From NCBI RefSeq assembly GCF_000482465.1, contig NZ_AXVJ01000043.1:91070-155069 (forward strand): a DNA stretch of 64,000 nt. The letters are read 5' to 3'. Position 1 is the first letter of the stretch, and the number at the start of each line of letters is the position of its first letter. Of this stretch, positions 53,290 through 61,110 are shown piece by piece. The position numbers and the translations under genes were made by a program. The notes under the pieces are model-generated. The model was not told the origin of the DNA, did no database searches, and was given only the letters and a program-made list of their open reading frames with translations. This stretch comes from Runella limosa DSM 17973. Its GTDB lineage: Bacteria > Bacteroidota > Bacteroidia > Cytophagales > Spirosomataceae.

Positions 53290-54345
53290 TTAATGCGCAT
53301 GCTTTTTGAGCCACTTATCCAAGACAGGAATACACCGTAAATTGGCCCGATTTTGGTAGCTTTCGAGCGGCGTATCCAAGGCCGCTCGCAGTTTCCGAAC
53401 CGCAGGGACGTAGTTTATTTCTGAGCCTTCAAATTTGGCAATGGTTTCGAGTACATCTTCCGTTTCGGAATAAAATTGTCCATCGTAAAACGTATGCGTT
53501 CGGCGCATTCCATCTTCAAATTGCTTGGCCATTTCCAAGATTCCTGTTTCGATTGACCTGAAAAACAAGCTTTTGTCGGGAACGTCATTATCGGCTAAAA
53601 AAGCAAAAACCTCGCCCGCCCAAGGAGTTTCTAAGCGACTGACAAGGTACTGTTGCCACTGTGGATTGGACTTAATTTTAGCCAACGCCGCATTTCTGAC
53701 TTCGGTATCTTGGTATTTGTTGGTAAATACCAAAATCGTCACCAACGACGTTTGAGCGTCGGTATTTTCTATTTCTTTTAAAAACTGTTGCTTACGTTGC
53801 GCCTCTTCGTTGGTTACTGTTTCAGCGCGTTGAATGACTTGAACAGGTAGGCTGACAAGCCATTCGCCCACCATTGCCATACAACTTAGGGCGTAGAATA
53901 ACACAACTCCTTTGAGTGCCCACTGCCAAATTACGTTTGGAATGGCATTTTGTAACCAAGGGTTAACAAGTACAAAACCCACTGCCAATAAAGGCGGCAA
54001 AGCCCAAACAGCGACGTATTTACCCAAAAAACGCATGAACCACGGTGCGCCACCATCGCCGTTCATCGCTGCAAAAAAGCTAAAAACCATCACTGATATC
54101 CACCCCAAAACAACCAACGCATTGCGAAGAGACGGTTTTTCGGAAATCCAACCAAGACCACCCTTCCAAAATACCAACGCCGTAACAATGGTGATTCCAA
54201 CGGCAACGGCGGCATAAGCAAACAATAAAGCAAAGGCATGACCAACGCCCGCATCTCCGCCAGGCGTGGGTTTTCCAGCCATGGTGGCAAGACTGAAGTA
54301 GCCAATAAGTGCCAACAAAAGGGCAAGATTTCCAAAGAAGGTCAT
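53290..54345 (-). CDS. Membrane protein with a cytoplasmic or periplasmic C-terminal domain
   Basis: 351 residues. About five hydrophobic helices occupy roughly residues 5-165 (MTFFGNLALLLALIGYF, HAFALLFAYAAVAVGITIV, ALVVLGWISVMVFSFFAAM, VAVWALPPLLAVGFVLV, WALKGVVLFYALSCMAMV); the remaining 180 residues are polar and mainly helical, with a HEAT-like pattern of short repeats. I do not recognise the family. Function unknown. Confidence 0.7.
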   Translation of the reverse strand: MTFFGNLALLLALIGYFSLATMAGKPTPGGDAGVGHAFALLFAYAAVAVGITIVTALVFWKGGLGWISEKPSLRNALVVLGWISVMVFSFFAAMNGDGGAPWFMRFLGKYVAVWALPPLLAVGFVLVNPWLQNAIPNVIWQWALKGVVLFYALSCMAMVGEWLVSLPVQVIQRAETVTNEEAQRKQQFLKEIENTDAQTSLVTILVFTNKYQDTEVRNAALAKIKSNPQWQQYLVSRLETPWAGEVFAFLADNDVPDKSLFFRSIETGILEMAKQFEDGMRRTHTFYDGQFYSETEDVLETIAKFEGSEINYVPAVRKLRAALDTPLESYQNRANLRCIPVLDKWLKKHAH

Positions 54346-54443
54346 AGCTTTAAGGGGAAAAGACCCTCAAAGCTATTTTTTTGTTATCGCATCCCATAAA
54401 AAGAATGCCTGAAGCGTAAATACAGTACGTTGAGGCGTGAGGA

Positions 54444-56318
54444 TTACATAAATTCACTCAGTTCCAGCCAACGCATTTCTTTCTCTTCCAACTCTTCGGT
54501 AATGCGCTCCACGGCTTTGGCCCAAGTGGCAAAATCTTCGTGCGAGCCTACTCCAGCGTTCATTTTTTCGACAAAATCCAATTTTTGACTTTCCAACTTC
54601 GCCATGTCGCTTTCCAACGTCTCAAATTCACGTTGTTCCTTAAACGACAACTTACGCTTGGCGGGTGCCGAAACAGGCGTAGCCGAAGGCGCCTGCGGAC
54701 GGGCTGCTACCGTCTGTTTGGCAGCGGCAGCTTGTTCTTTGTTTTCGGCCAAGAAATTGCGGTAATCGGTGTAGTTTCCTGGAAAATCGCGAATGTGACC
54801 ATTGTCTTCAAATACAAACAAGTGGTCAACCAAACGGTCAAGGAAATAGCGGTCATGGGAAACAATCACCAAACAGCCAGGAAAATTCATCAAAAACTCT
54901 TCCAATACGTTGAGCGTCGTGATGTCAAGGTCGTTGGTAGGCTCATCGAGAATCAAAAAGTTAGGCTCGTGCATCATCACACGCAAAAGCTGCAAGCGGC
55001 GTTTTTCGCCCCCGCTCAACTTTTCTATCATTGTTCCTTGCTTATTGGGCGGGAACAAAAACGCCTGCAAGTACTGCGATGCCGTCACGGTTTGCCCCGT
55101 TCCAAGGCGAATCACCTCAGCCACGTCTTTGACCCAGTCCACGACCCGTTGACCGTCTTTGTATTCCAAATCCGATTGGGTATAGTAGCCAAACTGCACC
55201 GTATCTCCACGCACGACTTGGCCATTGTCGGGACGAAGTTCGCCCGTAATCATGTTGAGCAAAGTTGACTTTCCTGCGCCATTTTTCCCCACAATCCCGA
55301 TACGGTCGCCTTTTTTGAAGGTATATAAAAAATTGTTGATGATGGTTTTATCACCGTATTTTTTACCAACACTATTCAATTCCACAATCTTACTTCCCAA
55401 GCGAGTGGACTTGATATTCAGCTCGATTTGGTTGTCGTATTTACGCTGATGCGCCTTTTCTTTGGTATCTTCAAAAGCATCGACTCGGTACTTGGCTTTG
55501 GTTCCGCGCGCTTTGGGTTGGCGACGAATCCAGTCGAGTTCTTTGCGGTATAAGTTGCGCGCTTTGTCGATTTCGGATGCTTCTACGGCTTCTCGCTCGG
55601 CTTTTTTCTCCAAAAAATAGGCGTAATTGCCTTTGTAAGTATATAAATTCCCGTTGTCGAGTTCAACAATAACATTACAAACAGTATCCAAAAAGTAACG
55701 GTCGTGCGTTACCAAAAGGAGCGTTGTGTTTTGAGTGTTGAGGTAATTTTCGAGCCACTCGACCATGCTCAAGTCGAGGTGGTTGGTAGGCTCATCCAGA
55801 ATCACCAAGTCAGGACTTTCGATAAGCACTTTCGCCAATGCGACGCGCTTGCGCTGCCCACCCGACAGTGTCCCGATTTTTGCCTCAACATCATAAATGC
55901 CTAGTTTTCCCAGAATTTCTTTGACCCTTGCCTCAAAATCCCAAGCTTCCAGCGAATCGACTTGCTCGATGGCGCGCGCCAACACGGCATCATCGCCTAG
56001 CACCAAAGCGCGTTCATATTCTTTAACCGCCGCCGCCACGGGATTTTTGCCCGAAAAAATCACTTCAATAACAGGAAGTTGGGCATCAAAATCGGGTGCT
56101 TGGTCGAGGTACCCTACTCGGATGTCTTTTCGGACACTCACCACCCCTTCATCGGGAGGAGTGAGTCCCGCCAAAATGGTCATCAACGTTGTTTTTCCCG
56201 TACCATTGGCCCCAATAAGCGCCACTTTATCGCCTCGGCTCAAGCCCAGCGTCATGCCCTTAAACAGCCACTTATCGCCAAAGGACTTCGATATATTTTC
56301 TGCAGATAGGTAATTCAT
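54444..56318 (-). CDS. ABC-F family ATP-binding protein (Uup/Ettf-like)
   Basis: 624 residues from ATG 56318. Two nucleotide-binding domains: Walker A GANGTGKTTLM (near 37) and GKNGAGKSTLL (near 340), signatures LSGGQRKRVALAK and LSGGEKRRLQLLR, Walker B VILDEPTNHLD and LILDEPTNDLD. There is no membrane domain, and a C-terminal coiled coil (FETLESDMAKLESQKLDFVEKM) is present, as in Uup. ABC-F proteins act on the ribosome; antibiotic resistance is possible only for some branches. A TAnnTTTG box ends four bases before the ATG, so the message may be leaderless. Confidence 0.94.
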   Translation of the reverse strand: MNYLSAENISKSFGDKWLFKGMTLGLSRGDKVALIGANGTGKTTLMTILAGLTPPDEGVVSVRKDIRVGYLDQAPDFDAQLPVIEVIFSGKNPVAAAVKEYERALVLGDDAVLARAIEQVDSLEAWDFEARVKEILGKLGIYDVEAKIGTLSGGQRKRVALAKVLIESPDLVILDEPTNHLDLSMVEWLENYLNTQNTTLLLVTHDRYFLDTVCNVIVELDNGNLYTYKGNYAYFLEKKAEREAVEASEIDKARNLYRKELDWIRRQPKARGTKAKYRVDAFEDTKEKAHQRKYDNQIELNIKSTRLGSKIVELNSVGKKYGDKTIINNFLYTFKKGDRIGIVGKNGAGKSTLLNMITGELRPDNGQVVRGDTVQFGYYTQSDLEYKDGQRVVDWVKDVAEVIRLGTGQTVTASQYLQAFLFPPNKQGTMIEKLSGGEKRRLQLLRVMMHEPNFLILDEPTNDLDITTLNVLEEFLMNFPGCLVIVSHDRYFLDRLVDHLFVFEDNGHIRDFPGNYTDYRNFLAENKEQAAAAKQTVAARPQAPSATPVSAPAKRKLSFKEQREFETLESDMAKLESQKLDFVEKMNAGVGSHEDFATWAKAVERITEELEEKEMRWLELSEFM

Positions 56319-56322
56319 ACCG

Positions 56323-56330
56323 CAAAGGTA
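56323..56330 (-). promoter_or_regulatory. Putative -7 box of the ABC-F gene
   Basis: Reads TACCTTTG on the minus strand; only 4 bases lie between it and the ATG at 56318, so transcription would start at or next to the start codon. Confidence 0.5.
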
Positions 56331-56354
56331 TGTGGGTCTTCCCAATTAACAACT

Positions 56355-57047
56355 TTACTTTTTGAGGTATTTTAGTAGTTTTTCTACTAATTCGTAAACC
56401 TTCGTAGATGGATTTTGATGGGAAGGTGGCAAATCTGCCTTTTCTTCAAAAAGCCTACGCGCATTTTTAATAGCTTTCGACACATCCGCATTGGGGTCTT
56501 TTTCCAAACGACTGTATATTGTTTTACAAAACTCGTACGTTTTACCAACCCGTTCGTAACGAACATCCCATAACTCATCAAGTTTTGTATAATATTCAAA
56601 TCGAGAGTGTTTCGTTTCTAGAAACTGGTAGTGCAAGATAAACCATAGTTCAAACGAATCATTTGAGTAGGCAACATTTAGACCTTTTTTTTGGGCAAAC
56701 TCAACCGCCTCATTGAATTCATGAGCTATTCCAATCACGTCTTTTTTATAATCAAAGTCAAACACACACCACACCTCTTTCCCTTTATTTTCTGCCAGCT
56801 TTGATAGTTCAAAAGCATAACTCACTAGCGACAAACGCGAAGCACCCGCGCCTTTACATTCTACAGTCACAGTTACCACAGGAAAAGACCGAAAATAGGC
56901 AGGTTCAGTATTTACCCCCTCACAAACTATTAAAAATGACTTAGTTGGCTCGATACTTTCTATTCTATATGGGTTCTTAGTAGTTACTTTTTTGAACCAG
57001 CTTTTGTTTTGGTCGTTGGGCTTTATATAACGCGTTTTTTTAGGCAT
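56355..57047 (-). CDS. rloB: RloB family TOPRIM-like protein
   Basis: 230 residues. The TOPRIM-type signature is split: LIVCEGVNTEPAYFRSF (Glu) near residue 40 and CVFDFDYKKD (Asp-x-Asp) near residue 95, followed by the RloB block NDSFELWFILHYQF. TOPRIM nucleases cut nucleic acid with a metal; RloB proteins are paired with RloA ATPases beside restriction systems. The gene starts 3 bases after its partner and is AT-rich, both of which fit a transferred defence module. Cleavage target unknown. Confidence 0.9.
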   Translation of the reverse strand: MPKKTRYIKPNDQNKSWFKKVTTKNPYRIESIEPTKSFLIVCEGVNTEPAYFRSFPVVTVTVECKGAGASRLSLVSYAFELSKLAENKGKEVWCVFDFDYKKDVIGIAHEFNEAVEFAQKKGLNVAYSNDSFELWFILHYQFLETKHSRFEYYTKLDELWDVRYERVGKTYEFCKTIYSRLEKDPNADVSKAIKNARRLFEEKADLPPSHQNPSTKVYELVEKLLKYLKK

Positions 57048-57050
57048 GTG

Positions 57051-58367
57051 TTAATTTTGAAAAATTGATTCAAAGTCTCCCAAAAAAGGTACCGCTCCAT
57101 ATTGGCCTTCTAAATACTCTTTTTCAAAACTAGCATCATTTCTTACCCCTTTAAATTCAACAAGTGTTGTCAACTTTGATGCTCCAAAGCGATTTTTATC
57201 AACAAAACAGATTTGATCCCGCCGTAACAGATCAGCTTTCAACAGCCCTGTATCATGAGTTACAAAAATAAGCTGTGCGTTATTTTTATTTGAACTAGAC
57301 GAGTTAAACAGAGCAACAATTTTACGTGTCAAACGCGGATGAAGTCGAGCATCAAATTCATCAATAAAAAGTACCTTTCCTTCATCTAAGGTATTCATCA
57401 ATAAGGGGCTTAGATAGAAAATTTTCTTTGTACCTTCTGATTCCCAATCATCAAAATCTTCTCGAACCTCTCCTATTTCGTTGTCCTCGTTATCGTATTT
57501 GCTCCGTTTTGAGTAAAAGGAGGCAGGAAATGAAAACTTTCCAGTTTTGAATAAACTTCTCAACTCTTCAGGTAAATCATTTGATAAATCATCTTCATTT
57601 TTCTCCAGTAAACCAAAATCTTCAATACCAGTATCAGCACTACTCAAGAAATCAAGAATCCTCTTTTTATCTTTCTCATTTTGGCTATCAGACACAATTT
57701 CTTTAATCAAATCCTTTATCTCAGGTGCAAATAAACCCGATAGAATACCAATTCCTTTGATAAAACCAGCAATATCTTCGGAGATTTTCCCCCCTAAAGC
57801 TGCAACGGAAGTCAAAAATAAAGAGTTGGGTCTAAAAATTTCGTTATCCCCTTTAATTGATAATTTTTCAAATTTTTTCGCTTCTTTAAATACCCTTTCA
57901 TTAACATCAACATCCATCCCTTCTCTTAAGAAAAAGGGGACTTCTACTCGTTTGGGGATACCAAAAAGCCATTCAGAAACAACGGAGTGGTTAGAAACTT
58001 CGAATCCGTATCGGTACTGAGTTCCTTTGTGTGAGAATACTAATTGAAAAAAAGTTGGCTCATTTTCTGTTTCAATACTGAGTTGAAATGGTTCAACCAA
58101 CTTCTTCAAGATATCCTCATCTGCTACAGACCGCTTAACAATCATAACCATCGCAAAAATGGCCTTTACTAAATTGCTTTTTCCACTAGCATTGGCTCCA
58201 TAAATCGCTTTGCTTTTCAGGAGCTTGAGCTTGTCTGATACTGAAATCAGATTTTCTGTATCCACATATTTATAGCCTCGCTTCGAAGTAATTGGAGCTG
58301 CTACCAAACTAAGGGTTTGCATTTCTTTGAAAGATCGAAAGTTAGCAACGCAAAATTCTAACAACAT
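57051..58367 (-). CDS. rloA: RloA-like AAA/ABC ATPase (defence-type)
   Basis: 438 residues. Walker A is YGANASGKSNLVKAIF near residue 55; Walker B VLFIDEFDARLHPRLT near residue 330; QLIFVTHDTGLL follows (H-loop). The N-terminus LLEFCVANFRSFKEMQTLSLV is typical of AAA-15/RecF-like defence ATPases. It probably senses infection or DNA state and controls the adjacent TOPRIM effector. Low GC against its neighbours suggests transfer. A perfect 8-bp-arm palindrome (58379-58399) sits just upstream of the start codon. Whether the pair is active is not shown. Confidence 0.9.
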   Translation of the reverse strand: MLLEFCVANFRSFKEMQTLSLVAAPITSKRGYKYVDTENLISVSDKLKLLKSKAIYGANASGKSNLVKAIFAMVMIVKRSVADEDILKKLVEPFQLSIETENEPTFFQLVFSHKGTQYRYGFEVSNHSVVSEWLFGIPKRVEVPFFLREGMDVDVNERVFKEAKKFEKLSIKGDNEIFRPNSLFLTSVAALGGKISEDIAGFIKGIGILSGLFAPEIKDLIKEIVSDSQNEKDKKRILDFLSSADTGIEDFGLLEKNEDDLSNDLPEELRSLFKTGKFSFPASFYSKRSKYDNEDNEIGEVREDFDDWESEGTKKIFYLSPLLMNTLDEGKVLFIDEFDARLHPRLTRKIVALFNSSSSNKNNAQLIFVTHDTGLLKADLLRRDQICFVDKNRFGASKLTTLVEFKGVRNDASFEKEYLEGQYGAVPFLGDFESIFQN

Positions 58368-58378
58368 ATAAGTAGCAC

Positions 58379-58399
58379 ATTTGTGATTATTTCACAAAT
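58379..58399. promoter_or_regulatory. Operator-like palindrome before the RloA/RloB pair
   Basis: ATTTGTGA-ttatt-TCACAAAT, perfect 8-base arms around 5 bases, 11 to 31 bases upstream of the RloA ATG. Its spacer is one shorter than that of a canonical CRP site (TGTGA-N6-TCACA). No dedicated regulator gene is beside it. A repressor or Crp-like protein could bind; not shown. Confidence 0.5.
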
Positions 58400-58534
58400 A
58401 ACGCCTTAAAGCATTTAATAATACATAAAATAGGAAACATTTTTGATTAATTTTCCACAAAAAGGTAAAACAGACAGCTAATTTTCTTTAAAACATATAG
58501 TTTCTAATCTGCACATAATCATTTTATTCCCTCC

Positions 58535-59839
58535 ATGAATCGTCGCACTTTCATCCAAAGTTCAGCCGTAGGCGCTACTGCCACGCTTTTCTCGCCCTAT
58601 GGCATTGCTGCACCTCGGGCTTCCAAGTACCGTACCGCCCTCATTGGCACAGGCTGGTGGGGAGGCAATATTCTCCGCGTCGCAATGGCTGCAGGTCAAT
58701 CCAAAATTGTAGCTCTCTGCGACGTAGATCAAAGTCAGCTCACCAAAACTGCGGCGGAAGTAGAAAAACTCAGCGGTGACAAACCCAAACTTTACCGCGA
58801 TTTTCGTGAGCTTTTGGCGACCGAAAAACCCGAAATTGTCATCGTAGCCACGCCCGACCATTGGCACCCGCTAATTTGCATCGCCGCCGTGCAAGCAGGG
58901 GCGCACGTGTATGTGGAAAAGCCGATTAGCCATACCATCAACGAAGGCAAAGCCATGGTAGCCGCTGCTCGAAAAACAGGCAAGATTGTGCAAGTAGGAA
59001 CCCACCGTCGGGTATCGCCCCACAACTTATCTGGTCGCGACTTTATCCGCTCGGGGAAAGTGGGCAAAATCGGAATGATTCGGACGTTTGTTCACTACGG
59101 CGGCGGCCCAGGCCAAGTAACGCCCGACTCAGAAACACCCCAAGGGTTGGATTGGGATATGTGGTGTGGCCCCGCGCCGTTACGACCGTTTAATACCAAG
59201 ATTCACCCGCGAGGATTTCGTCAATACTTGGATTATGCCAACGGAACGCTCGGCGATTGGGGCATTCACTGGCTCGACCAGTTACTTTGGATTATGGAAG
59301 AAAAATATCCTAGGAAGGTGTTTTCGACGGGTGGACGCGCCATCAAAACCGACAATACCGACGCTCCTGACCACCAAGTAGCCGTGTATGAATTTGAAAA
59401 TTTTACGGCCACTTGGGAACACCGTCAGTTTGCGGGAAACAACGCCGAGAAAACCCACCCACAACAGGCCGTAGGCTGTTATTTTTACGGAACAGAAGGT
59501 ACTTTCCACATGGGCTGGCTCGACGGCTGGACGTTTTACCCGACCGATTCTAAAAAGCCCATCATCCACGAAGATGCCAAACTCGACATGCCTGACCAGC
59601 AAAATATCGCCAATCTTTGGGCGGATTTTTTGATGTCGATTGAGAAAAATCAACCGTCGGTATGCGACATTGAAATTGGCTACCGCTCTTCTAATATGGC
59701 TTTGTTAGGAATGCTTTCAATGAAAGCGGGACGAAGTATTGAGTGGGACGGGGAAAAAGGGCTCATCAAAAACGACCCCGAAGCCAATAAACTCCTCGAA
59801 CGCCCCTACCGCAAGGGTTGGGAATACCCAAGAGTATAG
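58535..59839 (+). CDS. Gfo/Idh/MocA family oxidoreductase with Tat-type signal
   Basis: 434 residues. NRRTFIQSSAVGATATLFSPYGIAAP is a twin-arginine-type leader. The NAD(P) fold begins at YRTALIGTGWWGGN (near residue 34), and EKPISHTINEGKAMV carries the conserved EKP. The C-terminal part contains DWGIHWLDQLLWIM and the family's substrate domain. It probably acts on a sugar. The GH43 gene downstream could supply it, but the two are 140 bases apart and a shared transcript is not proven. Confidence 0.92.
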   Translation: MNRRTFIQSSAVGATATLFSPYGIAAPRASKYRTALIGTGWWGGNILRVAMAAGQSKIVALCDVDQSQLTKTAAEVEKLSGDKPKLYRDFRELLATEKPEIVIVATPDHWHPLICIAAVQAGAHVYVEKPISHTINEGKAMVAAARKTGKIVQVGTHRRVSPHNLSGRDFIRSGKVGKIGMIRTFVHYGGGPGQVTPDSETPQGLDWDMWCGPAPLRPFNTKIHPRGFRQYLDYANGTLGDWGIHWLDQLLWIMEEKYPRKVFSTGGRAIKTDNTDAPDHQVAVYEFENFTATWEHRQFAGNNAEKTHPQQAVGCYFYGTEGTFHMGWLDGWTFYPTDSKKPIIHEDAKLDMPDQQNIANLWADFLMSIEKNQPSVCDIEIGYRSSNMALLGMLSMKAGRSIEWDGEKGLIKNDPEANKLLERPYRKGWEYPRV

Positions 59840-59889
59840 AGGGAATGTCGAAGGTAGAGGGTAGAATGTCGAATTTTAGGTGAGCGTGA

Positions 59890-59940
59890 GTTCATCCAAA
59901 ATCCGTAAATATCCGTCCAATCTGTGTCATCCGTGTTCCA
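59890..59940. repeat. ATCCGT-type intergenic sequence
   Basis: Contains ATCCGT and variants at short intervals (AATCCGTAAATATCCGTCC, ATCTGTGTCATCCGTG). It resembles short direct-repeat text between genes in Bacteroidota genomes; its function is unknown. Confidence 0.4.
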
Positions 59941-59980
59941 AAAAACAGCAAATTTCAACAAAATCAGCGCATTTTATCCA

Positions 59981-61003
59981 ATGAAAAAAATCATATTTTT
60001 AGTACTTTTTCCTTTCCTTATTCACGCCCAAACGTTCAAAAATCCTTTGTTACCCGCAGGGGCTGACCCGTGGTCAATTTACAAAGATGGGTATTATTAT
60101 TACATGCACACTACGGGCAAAAATCTGAGTATCTGGAAAGTAAAAACCTTAACGGAGCTGGCTTCTGCTAGTCCAAAAGTCGTGTGGACGCCACCTGCAA
60201 CGGGGCCTTATTCTAAGGAAATTTGGGCGCCTGAGTTACATTTTTTGCAAGGCAAATGGTACATCTATTTCGCTGCCGACGATGGTCATAACCGCAACCA
60301 CCGCTTGTTTGTACTAGAAAATGCCTCCGCTGACCCCACCCAAGGAAGTTGGGAAATGAAAGGACAGCTCAAAACGCCCCAAGATAAATGGGCGATTGAT
60401 GGGTCGGTTTTTGAACATAAGGGACAATTTTACCTCACTTGGTCAGGATGGGAAGGCGACGAAAACGGGCAACAGTCGATTTATTTATGCAAAATGAGCA
60501 ACCCGTGGACCTGCGTGGGGGAACGAATCAAAATCTCTGAACCTCAGTTTTCGTGGGAAAAGCACGGCACCATCAGCCGCCCTGGCCCCGACGACAAACC
60601 GTTGGTGTTGGTCAATGAAGGCCCTCAGTTTTTGAAAAGCCCCAATGGCCGTGTTAACATTATCTTTTCGGCCAGTGGTTGCTGGACAGATTTCTATTCG
60701 TTGGGGATGATTTACGCTTCACCCAACGATGATTTGATGAAAGTAGCTTCTTGGAAAAAGCACCCGAACCCTGTGTTTTGGGCCGAAAATACCAAAGGTA
60801 CGCACGCAGCTGGCCATAACAGCTTTTTCAAATCGCCTGATGGGCGTCAGAACTGGATTCTTTATCACGCCAACAGCGAGGCAGGTCAAGGGTGCGGGGG
60901 TAAACGCTCGCCTCGTATTCAGTCGTTTACGTTTTTGAAAGACGGCACGCCTTCCTTTGGTTCGCCTGTTTCGACTGACCAAGAGATGACTGCGCCGAAG
61001 TAA
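59981..61003 (+). CDS. Glycoside hydrolase family 43 protein
   Basis: 340 residues from ATG 59981, which starts a signal peptide (IIFLVLFPFLIHAQ). The catalytic trio is Asp in PAGADPWSIYKDGYYYY (base), Asp in WAIDGSVFEHKGQFY (pKa modulator) and Glu in LVNEGPQFLKS (acid). A five-bladed beta-propeller like this cuts arabinan, xylan or related side chains; activity among GH43 varies, so the glycan is not fixed. It would work outside the inner membrane. Upstream starts in the frame are rejected because the signal peptide begins here. Confidence 0.93.
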   Translation: MKKIIFLVLFPFLIHAQTFKNPLLPAGADPWSIYKDGYYYYMHTTGKNLSIWKVKTLTELASASPKVVWTPPATGPYSKEIWAPELHFLQGKWYIYFAADDGHNRNHRLFVLENASADPTQGSWEMKGQLKTPQDKWAIDGSVFEHKGQFYLTWSGWEGDENGQQSIYLCKMSNPWTCVGERIKISEPQFSWEKHGTISRPGPDDKPLVLVNEGPQFLKSPNGRVNIIFSASGCWTDFYSLGMIYASPNDDLMKVASWKKHPNPVFWAENTKGTHAAGHNSFFKSPDGRQNWILYHANSEAGQGCGGKRSPRIQSFTFLKDGTPSFGSPVSTDQEMTAPK

Positions 61004-61007
61004 TATT

Positions 61008-61100
61008 TTTACCACATAGTACACTTTAGAATTTGTCACATAGTAAACATAGAAGGCTATGATTCCTGATGTGAAAAACTAATGTGCACTATGTGGTAAA
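61008..61100. repeat. Intergenic inverted repeat (CACATAGT family)
   Basis: ACCACATAGTACAC (61011-61024) and GTGCACTATGTGGT (61084-61097) are arms with a single mismatch. Between them is CACATAGTAAACATAG (61036-61051), an exact reverse complement of the motif at 45174-45189. It lies between the convergent GH43 and DUF885 genes. Confidence 0.8.
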
Positions 61101-61110
61101 CAGATAGCCT

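Noticed and set aside
59890..59940. Real regulatory element in ATCCGT text upstream of GH43
   Set aside because: It resembles low-complexity intergenic text and no structure or site was found; kept only as a weak repeat.
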